The notes below the pieces were generated by a model. The model was given only the letters and a program-made list of their open reading frames with translations. It searched no databases and was not told the DNA's origin. DNA of 64,000 nucleotides from JBGSYJ01 sp041748075 (lineage in GTDB: Bacteria; Acidobacteriota; Thermoanaerobaculia; Gp7-AA8), in assembly GCA_041748075.1 (NCBI GenBank), contig JBGTDX010000116.1:1-64000 (forward strand). The letters are read 5' to 3'. Every line of letters begins with the position of its first letter. Position 1 is the stretch's first letter. Shown piece by piece: positions 45,594 to 53,605 of this stretch. The position numbers were made by a program, and so were the translations under genes.

Positions 45594-47756
45594 TCATTTC
45601 GGTCCTTCCACTTCCGACAATGCATTGATGAGGATCCCGGGACTCAGAATCTCCGGTAGCAATCGAGCTTGCGCGTTGGGATCGGCGTTGTACAGCACGT
45701 AGAGCGGAACTCCGGAGCGGCCGAATTCCTCGAGGGCGCGGGTGATCTCCGGATCGCGATTCGTCCAGTCGGCTTTCAGCATCGCGATGCCCCGCTCGCG
45801 CACGAGATTCTGGACTTCTCTCGAGCTGAATGCGATCCGTTCGTTGACCTTGCATGTGAGACACCACGCCGCCGTGAAATCAATGAACACCGGGCGTCCG
45901 GCCGCGCGATGTTCCGCAACGCGCGCACGTGAGTACGCTTCCCATTCGATTCCGCTCGCGACGTTCGTCCGAATCTCCGAGGCGGAGACAGGCCGGCTCG
46001 TGACTGCGAGAGCGAGCCCTCCGGCCAGCAGCAGCGCGAATCCCGTGATTGCAGCAGCCTTCACGACACGCGTGCTCGACGGTGTGCCCCACTGTCCCCA
46101 GATCCAGAGACCCGCGGCGAGTGCGGTCAGCCCCAGCAGCAGCCGCAGCACGCCGTCTATGCCCGCCTGGTGTCCGAAAACCCAGACCAGCCATGCGACA
46201 GTGGCGAAGAGCGGAAACGCCATCAGCTGCTTGAAGCGAACCATCCATGCGCCGGGCCGCGGCAGGAATCGCATCAGCGCAGGCCATGCGGAGAGGGCAA
46301 CGTACGGAGCTGCCATGCCGGCTCCCAGCGCCGTGAAAACGAGCATCGAGAAGCCTGCACTCTGTGTCATTGCGTATCCGAGTGCGGCACCCATGAACGG
46401 CGCCGTGCACGGAGTCGCGACGACGGTCGCGAGCATTCCATTCATCACGCTCGTGCGATAGCCTCCCTGCCCGGAACTTCCGCCCACCCGGGTGAGCGAT
46501 GTGCCGATGTCCACGACTCCCGCGAGACTCAATCCGAGGCCGAATAGCAGAAACGACATGAACGCCACGAAGCCGGATGACTGCAGCTGGAATCCCCACC
46601 CGATCTCCTGACCCGCCGCGCGGAGTAGCAGCAGAAGTCCGGCGAGAATCCAGAATGCGACGAGGACTCCGGCAGCGAAAGCGAGACCATGAATCCGGAC
46701 GCGACGCGGCTCGTCACCGGACGACTGCACGAAGCCGAGGATCTTGAGCGACACGACGGGAAAGACACACGGCATCAGATTGAGAAGGATTCCGCCGACG
46801 AATGCCAGCGCAAGAGCAATCCAGAGAGTCGACGGCAGGGATGAGAGAGTGCTCGCCGCTGCCGGCGCCGCCGATGCTGCGATTGCGCCGAACGGAACAT
46901 CGAACTCGATCGCGCCAGGCCCGGAGCCACCCCATCCGTTCTTCGCAACGAGAACGCCGCTCATCCGCTCAGGTGAGCCAATGAGATACGGAGAGCGCAC
47001 GAGCTCCATCGTGATGATTCCATCGCGGATGCTCGTCGACTCCGGAGCGCTGTACTCGATCAGTTGACCAGCGGTTGCGAAGAACGTGATGTCCTGACCG
47101 GCCACGTCGATACCCGCAGGAGGCTGGGCACGGAGCACGAGACGATCGTCACGCTCGGCGGCCTGAATGTTCCATCCATCGGATGTCGCAGGAACTTTCA
47201 ACCGTGTCTGTTCGAACGATGTCGATGACGGCCCCTCCGGCGGCACCGGATTATCTCCGATCGGAAGCTCGAGCCCGAGCGTGACTTCCTCGGGGATACA
47301 GACTTCCTCACAGACCATCCAATAGACGCCGGCGCCGAGTTGCGATGTCGTTCCGGGAACTGCGTCAGCGGGAGCTGTGATCGGCACGATCAGCATCACC
47401 TCGCCTTCGTATCCGTACGTCGTGAGCGGTGCCATGCTGATCTTCTGTGGATACGGCCACTGAATGTCGCCAGCGGTGAACCCTTCCGGGAGCTGCCAGT
47501 CAATGGTGGTCGGCTCGCCCGAGTCCCCCGGATGCTTCCAGTAGGTGTGCCAGCCTTCCTTCATCGTGAGGTGGAGCGCCACCCACGCCGTTTCGCCGGG
47601 GGCGATGGCGCTTTTCTCGGCAACGAGCTCTGCGCGAACGTGCGGAGTCGAGACGGGCGCTGCGTGAAGCACCGATGCCGCGCCCCATCCAAGAGCGATC
47701 AGGATGACCGCCGCTGTGGAGGCGAAAGCGCTTCGTCGTGGCTGTGGAGTCGTCAT
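45594..47756 (-). CDS. dsbD: thiol:disulfide interchange protein DsbD (ScsB-type)
   Basis: About 720 residues from ATG 47756. An N-terminal signal/anchor (about 12-34) is followed by a periplasmic DsbD/ScsB-like beta domain with WKHPGDSGEPTTIDWQLPEG and the cysteine pair MVCEEVCIPEEV. The eight-helix electron-transfer domain has cysteines in LLNLMPCVFPVVSLKILGF and VVATPCTAPFMGAALGYAM. A C-terminal thioredoxin domain has FIDFTAAWCLTCKVNERIAF. The protein carries reducing power from cytoplasmic thioredoxin to periplasmic targets, here perhaps the neighbouring redoxin. Cytochrome c maturation for the multiheme proteins also needs this route. Confidence 0.93.
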   Translation of the reverse strand: MTTPQPRRSAFASTAAVILIALGWGAASVLHAAPVSTPHVRAELVAEKSAIAPGETAWVALHLTMKEGWHTYWKHPGDSGEPTTIDWQLPEGFTAGDIQWPYPQKISMAPLTTYGYEGEVMLIVPITAPADAVPGTTSQLGAGVYWMVCEEVCIPEEVTLGLELPIGDNPVPPEGPSSTSFEQTRLKVPATSDGWNIQAAERDDRLVLRAQPPAGIDVAGQDITFFATAGQLIEYSAPESTSIRDGIITMELVRSPYLIGSPERMSGVLVAKNGWGGSGPGAIEFDVPFGAIAASAAPAAASTLSSLPSTLWIALALAFVGGILLNLMPCVFPVVSLKILGFVQSSGDEPRRVRIHGLAFAAGVLVAFWILAGLLLLLRAAGQEIGWGFQLQSSGFVAFMSFLLFGLGLSLAGVVDIGTSLTRVGGSSGQGGYRTSVMNGMLATVVATPCTAPFMGAALGYAMTQSAGFSMLVFTALGAGMAAPYVALSAWPALMRFLPRPGAWMVRFKQLMAFPLFATVAWLVWVFGHQAGIDGVLRLLLGLTALAAGLWIWGQWGTPSSTRVVKAAAITGFALLLAGGLALAVTSRPVSASEIRTNVASGIEWEAYSRARVAEHRAAGRPVFIDFTAAWCLTCKVNERIAFSSREVQNLVRERGIAMLKADWTNRDPEITRALEEFGRSGVPLYVLYNADPNAQARLLPEILSPGILINALSEVEGPK

Positions 47757-47870
47757 GAACAAGGCTTCACCGGATACGGAAGGGTCGCTATCGAGGTTTC
47801 AACAACATCGAAGCTCACGGCCGTATGCCCTGCCGGCCATAGCGCTGTGGCATTCCTGTAAACTCTGCCC

Positions 47871-48419
47871 GTGAGCTCCGCGGAGAGGAAGAGAGTCGTT
47901 TTCGGTGTGCTCGTAGCCGCACTGATCGTGCAGGGCTGTCAAAGCGCGGCCGTTCAACAGGGCGCCGATCGGGAACCGCCATCGATTCTGACCGCGGCGC
48001 GGGAAGTCATGTTCGCCTCGGGGCACTGCGCGCTGATCACGCTGGGTCAGGATGGGCGGCCGCAGGCGCGCACGATGGATCCGTCCCCACCGGATGCCGA
48101 CATGGTGGTCACATTCGTCACCAACCCGGCGACCCGCAAGGTCGCCGAGATCGCCCGCGACCCGCGCGTCACGCTCTATTACTTCGATGAGGCGTCACCC
48201 GGGTACGTCACGATCCTGGGACGCGCTGTTGCGGTCGACGATCCCGCTGAAAAGCAGCGGAGATGGCTCGAGAAGTGGTCGCCGCACTATCCCGGCGGCG
48301 CAACCTCCGCAGCGATGTACGAAGTGATTCCCGAACGGATTGAAGTGGTGAGCATCGCGCATGGGATCGTCGGCGACGAGGTCCGATGGCTGCCGCCTGC
48401 AATCGAGCTCGAGCCGTAG
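47871..48419 (+). CDS. pyridoxamine 5'-phosphate oxidase-like protein with an export signal
   Basis: A 182-residue protein with GTG start. A signal-anchor or lipoprotein signal (RKRVVFGVLVAALIVQGC) precedes a split-barrel flavin-binding domain: REVMFASGHCALITLGQDGRPQARTMDPSPPDADMVVTFVTNPATRKVAEIARDPRVTLYYFDEASPGYVTILGRAVAVDD. The family binds FMN, F420 or heme and reduces a range of small molecules. The cysteine lies where a lipobox cysteine would be, but the residue at -2 (Gln) is unusual, so lipidation is uncertain. It is divergent from dsbD. Confidence 0.82.
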   Translation: MSSAERKRVVFGVLVAALIVQGCQSAAVQQGADREPPSILTAAREVMFASGHCALITLGQDGRPQARTMDPSPPDADMVVTFVTNPATRKVAEIARDPRVTLYYFDEASPGYVTILGRAVAVDDPAEKQRRWLEKWSPHYPGGATSAAMYEVIPERIEVVSIAHGIVGDEVRWLPPAIELEP

Positions 48420-48486
48420 ACACATGTTTGGTTTCTTCAAGACGGAAGCCGCGTAAACCTCCACGATGTCCGACGATGGAGGTCCT

Positions 48487-49248
48487 ATGAAACAGCTTGG
48501 GGCAGGAGTCATCTGTATCGCAGTCGCAGTCATCGTCGTCAGTTGTGGAGGAGGGAGCCATGGCGCCTCCGCTGCGATGATGTCTGCTGTGTCGGCAGAC
48601 ACTGGAGCCGGATTGCTTCGCGTGCCTGAGGGCCGCAGATTGAATGTCGCTTTCGTCATGACCGAGGGCGCGACGATGATCGACTTCGCCGGTCCGTGGG
48701 AAGTGTTCCAGGATGTTCACCTCGAGGGCAGCGGGATGTCGCTGGAGCAGCAGCATCCGTTCCGGCTTTTCACGGTCGGCGAGAGTAAGGAACACATTCG
48801 TACTTCCGGTGGAATGCAGGTCATCCCGGATTACACCTTCCGGAACGCTCCCGTTCCGGACATCGTCGTGATCGGCGCGCAGCGAGGCTCGAAGGGACTG
48901 CATGAATTCGTTCGTGTGGCACACCGGAAGAACGCGCTGATCCTTTCCGTCTGCACGGGGGCGTTCAAGGTGGCGCAGGCCGGCCTGCTCGACGGCAAGA
49001 CGGCGACGACTCATCACGACTTCTACGAGCGATTCGAAGAGCAGCATCCGAAGGTGAAGCTCATCCGCTCGAGGCGCTTTGTGAAGGCGGACGACCGGAT
49101 TTACACTGCCGGCGGTCTGACCTCAGGGATCGACCTTGCCCTTCATGTCGTCGAGCTCTATTTTGGAAGGGAGACGGCAGCCCGGACGGCGGACTACATG
49201 GAATACGAGAGTGACGGCTGGATCCCTCCGGCACAGACCGCGGAATGA
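48487..49248 (+). CDS. DJ-1/PfpI-family protein with a lipoprotein signal
   Basis: About 253 residues from ATG 48487, with GGAGG at 48478-48482. The lipoprotein signal is MKQLGAGVICIAVAVIVVSC. The mature DJ-1/PfpI fold has NVAFVMTEGATMIDFAGPWEVFQDV, DIVVIGAQRGSKGLHEFVR, the nucleophile elbow ILSVCTGAFKVAQAGLLDGKTATTHHDF and the final DDRIYTAGGLTSGIDLALHVVELYFG. The domain equals the N-terminal half of GlxA/FtrA-type AraC regulators. Its stop overlaps the start of an AraC gene (ATGA), so a GlxA-like pair appears split, with the sensing half exported. Confidence 0.88.
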   Translation: MKQLGAGVICIAVAVIVVSCGGGSHGASAAMMSAVSADTGAGLLRVPEGRRLNVAFVMTEGATMIDFAGPWEVFQDVHLEGSGMSLEQQHPFRLFTVGESKEHIRTSGGMQVIPDYTFRNAPVPDIVVIGAQRGSKGLHEFVRVAHRKNALILSVCTGAFKVAQAGLLDGKTATTHHDFYERFEEQHPKVKLIRSRRFVKADDRIYTAGGLTSGIDLALHVVELYFGRETAARTADYMEYESDGWIPPAQTAE

Positions 49249-50147
49249 CTGAATTTGCGCCAGGAGAGTTCTACGGGAACGTTCGTGAGCGCGTCAGCTC
49301 GCCGGGCGCGGTGTTTTCCAGTCTGAGTCACGGGACGGGCGGAAGACTTCCGCGCCACGCACATAGTGCTGCGTTCTTCAGTCTGCTTATACGAGGTGGG
49401 TATCGAGAACGATTCAATCGAACCGAGATCGACTACGCTCCGCTGACGCTCGTGTTTCATTCGCCTGGTCTGGTGCATTCCGACGAGATCGGCGATGGCG
49501 GCGCCACATTCTTCACGATGGAGTTCGATGCCCGATGGTGGGATGTCCTCGGGATGCGCAGGCCGGACGCGGCGTTTGGATCCAGCCATCCCGATCTCCT
49601 GGGACAGACGCTTGCGCTCTACCGTCATCAGGCTCGAGGCACTCTCGGCCCGCTCGAGATCGAGAACGCGGCAGTTGAGCTGCTCGGTGACGCGATGCGT
49701 CTGCCTGCCAGTGAGGAACGGAGCACTCCCCGCTGGCTCGGACGGGTCGTCGACCGGCTCGAAGCGGAAGCGATGGATGGTGTGACCGTGGGGGCGCTGG
49801 CGCGCGAGGCGGACGTGCATCCGGTCCATCTGACGCGGGTATTCCGGAAGCGCTACGAGATGTCCATTCCGCGGTACGTACGGCGCAAGCGGATCTCCGA
49901 GGCGATCCGGATGCTTGGATGCTCGGAGACGAGCATCAGCGAGATCGCTCATGCAACCGGATTTTCGGACCACGCGCACTTCTGCAGGTTGTTTCGACTG
50001 CAGACCGGCCTGACCCCTGGAGAGGCGCGCCAGATGCTGAGGGGTGCAAGCAGGGCGGGCGCAGGTTCGCCGCACGCCACCTACGAGCTCTCCCTCTCCC
50101 CGCGAAGTCGGGGAGAGGGTGACGCGCGGCATCCGCGCAGACGTTGA
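49245..50147 (+). CDS. AraC family transcriptional regulator
   Basis: A 300-residue protein. The N-terminal cupin-like region (about 20-110; GRLPRHAHSAAFFSLLIRGGYRERF, VFHSPGLVHSDEI) resembles a small-molecule-binding domain. The C-terminal helix-turn-helix pair (about 175-270; GALAREADVHPVHLTRVFRKRYEMSIPRYVRRKRI, SISEIAHATGFSDHAHFCRLFRLQTGLTPGEARQM) is typical AraC. The last 28 residues read through a CCCTCTCCCC palindrome (50092-50119) and look like an accidental extension. Start overlaps the upstream DJ-1 gene, so it is probably co-transcribed with and functionally tied to it. Confidence 0.88.
   Translation: MTEFAPGEFYGNVRERVSSPGAVFSSLSHGTGGRLPRHAHSAAFFSLLIRGGYRERFNRTEIDYAPLTLVFHSPGLVHSDEIGDGGATFFTMEFDARWWDVLGMRRPDAAFGSSHPDLLGQTLALYRHQARGTLGPLEIENAAVELLGDAMRLPASEERSTPRWLGRVVDRLEAEAMDGVTVGALAREADVHPVHLTRVFRKRYEMSIPRYVRRKRISEAIRMLGCSETSISEIAHATGFSDHAHFCRLFRLQTGLTPGEARQMLRGASRAGAGSPHATYELSLSPRSRGEGDARHPRRR
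50092..50119. repeat. inverted repeat at the end of the AraC gene (CCCTCTCCCC type)
   Basis: Arms CCCTCTCCCC (50092-50101) and GGGGAGAGGG (50110-50119) are perfect around an eight-base loop, inside the last codons of the AraC gene. A weaker relative, built from CTCCCCG and CGGGGAGAGGGG, lies at about 50252-50282 before the M48 gene. These resemble the hairpins at 36406 and 36893. Confidence 0.65.
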
Positions 50148-50323
50148 GGACTTGAGAGATCGTCGCGCGCGGGAGAGGGGCGTCAGGGGCTTGCCGCTTC
50201 TCGTGCCGGTCGGCTGCAGTCACATTGCCTCTATGGTCCCTCTCTCCCTTGCTCCGCTCCCCGTTCACCCGGGGAGAGGGGAAGCGGCTCCTTCGCCGTG
50301 CGTCTGAAAGTCTTTCGAATACA

Positions 50324-51469
50324 ATGTCCACTCTTCCGATGGACGCATACGAATCCTCGTTCGCGGCGGCAGCTTTTCATCCCCGTTTCGAGGGAGGAAA
50401 AAGCGCAGGGACTCTCAGGATTCAGCAGCGTGCCGTCCGTTTCGACGGCGGAGGCCAGTCGGTCTCGCTCCCTCTCGAAGGCCTCGATATACGCGTGGGA
50501 GGAGCCAGCGACAGGATCGTATTCTTCGCTCACCCGCGCCACCCTGAATGGTCCATCTATACGGCGGATCGCGCGGTGCTCGACGACGCGAGCTTTAGGG
50601 ACAATCCGCACGCCGCCGGAATCGTCGGGAAGATCCGCTCGGGAAAGCGAAAACGGGTCGCGACTGGATTCGCTGTCGTCGGGATCATTGTTGCTGCACT
50701 CTGGGGCCTGCTGCTTTTGAAGGATCCGCTGGTGCGGATGGTCGTCCGCCGCGTTCCTCCGCAGCTCGAACAGAAGCTCGGCGACCTCGCGCTGCGACAG
50801 ATCCTGCTCACGAATTCCACGATCACGGACGCCCGTGTGACCGAGCCTCTCGATGAGATGCTGCAGACAATCACGACGGGGGCCGGGCTCCGGCAGACGT
50901 TCCGCATCCACGTGATCGACGATGATGCGGTCAATGCGTTCGCTCTTCCCGGCGGTCATCTGCTTTTCAACACCGGCTTACTGCTCGCGGCCGAAAGTGG
51001 CGAAGAGATCGCCGGAGTCATGGCGCACGAGATCGCGCATGTCACCGAGCAGCATTCACTTCAGCAGATCGTCAGCACGATCGGCGTGTTTGCACTCGTG
51101 CAGGCCCTCCTCGGAGACGTTTCGGGGATCATTGCCGTAGCCGCGGACGGGGGAGCGCGCCTGTTGACGAAGAGCTTTTCACGGGATGCGGAAAGCGAAG
51201 CGGATGAACAGGGTCTCGCGCTGCTGCAGGCCGCTCAGATCGATCCGCGGGGTATGCTGTCATTCTTCGAGAAGATGAAGGCCAGGGAGCAGGAGTCCGG
51301 TGTCGCTGCCGCCGGGGAAGCGCTCGCTCTTCTAAGCACACATCCGGCAACGTCCCGGCGCATCGAGCAGCTGACTGCTGAAGTGGATCGCATGAGCAAA
51401 CAGACAGAGTATCGTCCGATCAATCTGGACAGGGAGAAACTGGCGGCCGCAATCAACGAGGCCCGCTGA
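50324..51469 (+). CDS. M48 family zinc metalloprotease with N-terminal PH-like domain
   Basis: A 381-residue protein. The N-terminal 110 residues resemble a small beta domain (SAGTLRIQQRAVRFDGGGQSVSLPLEGLDIRVGGASDRIVFFA) seen before some M48 domains. A membrane helix follows (about 112-131, VATGFAVVGIIVAALWGLLLL). The protease domain shows VNAFALPGGHLLFNTGLL, the zinc motif VMAHEIAHVTEQH (HEXXH), and the third ligand region SFSRDAESEADEQGLALL. The C-terminal LLSTHPATSRRIEQL is the normal end. It begins a likely operon with three AIM24-family genes and may act in membrane protein quality control. Confidence 0.9.
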   Translation: MSTLPMDAYESSFAAAAFHPRFEGGKSAGTLRIQQRAVRFDGGGQSVSLPLEGLDIRVGGASDRIVFFAHPRHPEWSIYTADRAVLDDASFRDNPHAAGIVGKIRSGKRKRVATGFAVVGIIVAALWGLLLLKDPLVRMVVRRVPPQLEQKLGDLALRQILLTNSTITDARVTEPLDEMLQTITTGAGLRQTFRIHVIDDDAVNAFALPGGHLLFNTGLLLAAESGEEIAGVMAHEIAHVTEQHSLQQIVSTIGVFALVQALLGDVSGIIAVAADGGARLLTKSFSRDAESEADEQGLALLQAAQIDPRGMLSFFEKMKAREQESGVAAAGEALALLSTHPATSRRIEQLTAEVDRMSKQTEYRPINLDREKLAAAINEAR

Positions 51470-51480
51470 CAGGAGGATGC

Positions 51481-52140
51481 ATGCAGGCAAACATAAGAGG
51501 ATCACAGGCGTTCGCATACATCGAAGCTGATCTGTCTCCGGGCGATGTGCTGATCGCCGAGTCGGACGCGATGTCGAGCATGGCGGCAGATCTCGATCTG
51601 ACTGCGAAGCTCAACGGCGGGTTCTTCTCTGCTTTCGCCAAGAAGTTTCTCGGCGGCGAATCGTTTTTCGTCAACGAGTTCAAGAACAACACGAACGGGG
51701 TCAAACGGCTCACGCTCGTCCAGAAGACTCCGGGCGACATCCGGCAGTTGGAGCTCAACGGTGGAAGCATCTGCCTTCAGCCCGGCGCCTACATCGCCTC
51801 CACGCCCGGACTCACACTGGGACTTCGCTATGCGGGAATCAGCTCGTTCATCGGTCGCGAGGGATTGTTCAAGCTCGTAGTCAGCGGCAACGGAACGCTG
51901 TGGTTCGGCGCGTATGGAGGTCTCGTCGATAAGGAGGTACGGGGCGAGTACATCGTCGACACGAGCCATCTGGTCGCATACGACCCCCAGATGAAGCTTC
52001 GGACGCAACTCGCGGGTGGCCTGTTCGCAAGCTTTCTCGGCGGCGAGGGTCTCGTTACTCGTGTCGAAGGCGAGGGACGCATCGTCCTGCAGACCCGGAG
52101 CATGAGCGGGTTTGCAAGCTGGCTCAATCCGAAGATCTAA
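51481..52140 (+). CDS. AIM24 family protein (TIGR00266-like), paralogue 1
   Basis: A 219-residue protein starting 11 bases after the M48 stop, with ACAGGAGG upstream. It is all-beta with the AIM24 pattern: FAYIEADLSPGDVLIAESDAMSSMAADLDL, FLGGESFFVNEFKNN, ICLQPGAYIASTPG, ELV-type strands, YIVDTSHLVAYDP and FLGGEGLVTRVEGEGRIVLQTRS. AIM24 proteins form trimeric beta assemblies related to the Trp RNA-binding attenuation fold; mitochondrial AIM24 affects inner-membrane complexes. The bacterial role is unknown. It has no signal peptide. Confidence 0.88.
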   Translation: MQANIRGSQAFAYIEADLSPGDVLIAESDAMSSMAADLDLTAKLNGGFFSAFAKKFLGGESFFVNEFKNNTNGVKRLTLVQKTPGDIRQLELNGGSICLQPGAYIASTPGLTLGLRYAGISSFIGREGLFKLVVSGNGTLWFGAYGGLVDKEVRGEYIVDTSHLVAYDPQMKLRTQLAGGLFASFLGGEGLVTRVEGEGRIVLQTRSMSGFASWLNPKI

Positions 52141-52163
52141 GCGAGACTTTTCAGGAGGACGCA

Positions 52164-52841
52164 ATGGACATCGAAATCGTACATGGTCCGGGAAATGCGG
52201 CTGCCCGAATCCGGCTCGGTCCGGGTGAAACGGTGACCGCCGAGGGTGGGGCAATGATCGCGATGAGCGGAAGTGTGAACATTTCCACTTCGACGATGAG
52301 CAGGGGCGCCGGCGGAATGCTCAAGGGTCTCAAGCGTCTCGTGGCCGGCGAATCGTTCTTCGTCAATCACTTCGCGGCCGGTCCGGCAGGCGGTGAGGTC
52401 TGGGTTGCCGCCACGCTCTCGGGCGACATGATGCAGTACGAACTGAAGAACGAGAACCTGATCGTGCAGGGCGGCTCCTACGTCGCCTCCGAGCAGGGTG
52501 TTTCGATCGACATGGGCTGGCAGGGATTCAAATCGATCCTCTCGGGCGAGAGCATGTTCTGGGTGAATCTGAAGGGCTCCGGCAAAGTCGTCGTGAATTC
52601 GTTCGGTGCGATCTATCCGATCGAAGTCAGCGGCGAGACGATCGTCGACACGGGACACATCGTCGCATTCAACGAAACACTCGACTTCTCGATTACAAAG
52701 GCCGGCAAGAGCTGGATGTCTTCGTTCCTCGGCGGCGAAGGTCTCGTCTGCAAATTCAAAGGGAGAGGCACGGTCTGGTGTCAGTCTCACAATCCCACCG
52801 GCTTCGGCCGAGAGCTCGGCCCGCTTCTGCGGGCGCGATAA
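52164..52841 (+). CDS. AIM24 family protein (TIGR00266-like), paralogue 2
   Basis: A 225-residue protein, second of three. Motifs in the same order: IRLGPGETVTAEGGAMIAMSGSVNIST, RLVAGESFFVNHFAAGP, LIVQGGSYVASEQGVSIDMGWQGFKSILSGESMFWVNLKGSGKVVVNSFGAIYPIEVSGETIVDTGHIVAFNE, FLGGEGLVCKFKGRGTVWCQS. It is closer to canonical TIGR00266 than paralogue 1 because it keeps the GGAMIAM start and the full GESMFWVN stretch. A TCAGGAGG site precedes the start; the gap to paralogue 1 is 23 bases. Confidence 0.9.
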   Translation: MDIEIVHGPGNAAARIRLGPGETVTAEGGAMIAMSGSVNISTSTMSRGAGGMLKGLKRLVAGESFFVNHFAAGPAGGEVWVAATLSGDMMQYELKNENLIVQGGSYVASEQGVSIDMGWQGFKSILSGESMFWVNLKGSGKVVVNSFGAIYPIEVSGETIVDTGHIVAFNETLDFSITKAGKSWMSSFLGGEGLVCKFKGRGTVWCQSHNPTGFGRELGPLLRAR

Positions 52842-52857
52842 GCGCGAAGGGAACATC

Positions 52858-53541
52858 ATGGACAAGACGAAATCGGATTACAGCTACCGGTTCGACGCCC
52901 GGCCCGACTTCAGCTTCCTCACAGTCCAGGTCGGTCAGAACCAGACTGTCAAAGTCGAAGCATCTGCCATGGCTGCGATGAGCACCAACATGCAGATGAA
53001 GACGAAGATGAGGGGGGGGTTCAGCCGGTTTCTGACGGGGGAGTCGCTCTTCATCAACGAGTTTACTGCCGACGGCGGGCCCGGCGAAATCTCCATTGCT
53101 CCCGGTTCGCCCGGCGACATGGACCATGTCTATCTCGAGAACGACACGATCTACCTGCAGAACTCAGCGTACGTCGCGTCATCAATGAGCGTGAACGTCG
53201 AGTCGAAATGGCAGGGGCTCGTGAAAGGCTTCTTCTCCGGCGAATCCCTCTTCCTCATCCGCTGCTCCGGAACAGGCGATCTCTGGTTCAACACGTTTGG
53301 CGCACTGATCGAGATCGACGTTGCGGGCAGCTACGTGGTCGACACGAGCTATATCGTGGCGTTTACCGAAGGGCTGACATACAACGTGGGGCCGGTGGGT
53401 GGCTACAAGTCGCTCTTCCTGTCCGGCGAAGGGCTCGTCTGCCGGTTCAGCGGAAACGGGAAGCTCTGGATTCAGACCAGGCAGATTCCAGCGTTCGGTT
53501 CGTGGATCTGGCCGTTCAGGCCCCAGAAGAAGAAGAGCTGA
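52858..53541 (+). CDS. AIM24 family protein (TIGR00266-like), paralogue 3
   Basis: A 227-residue protein, third in the series, 16 bases after the second. It starts MDKTKSDYSYRFDARPDFSFLTVQVGQNQTVKVEASAMAAMST and keeps FLTGESLFINEF, IYLQNSAYVASSMSVNVESKWQGLVKGFFSGESLFLIRCSGTGDLWFNTFGALIEI and YVVDTSYIVAFTEG. The C-terminal GSWIWPFRPQKKKS adds a hydrophobic-basic tail not seen in the other two, perhaps a membrane contact. Three diverged paralogues in a row suggest a hetero-oligomer. Confidence 0.9.
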   Translation: MDKTKSDYSYRFDARPDFSFLTVQVGQNQTVKVEASAMAAMSTNMQMKTKMRGGFSRFLTGESLFINEFTADGGPGEISIAPGSPGDMDHVYLENDTIYLQNSAYVASSMSVNVESKWQGLVKGFFSGESLFLIRCSGTGDLWFNTFGALIEIDVAGSYVVDTSYIVAFTEGLTYNVGPVGGYKSLFLSGEGLVCRFSGNGKLWIQTRQIPAFGSWIWPFRPQKKKS

Positions 53542-53605
53542 GCGGCCACTTTTCAGTAAGGGCACGGTTTCTGCTCTGGAACATCGTGGATCAGGAGGAT
53601 CAACG

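Noticed and set aside
51502..52254. 250-codon minus-strand open frame opposite the first AIM24 gene
   Set aside because: Antisense to a family-supported gene, rich in Arg/Asp/Glu with no pattern.
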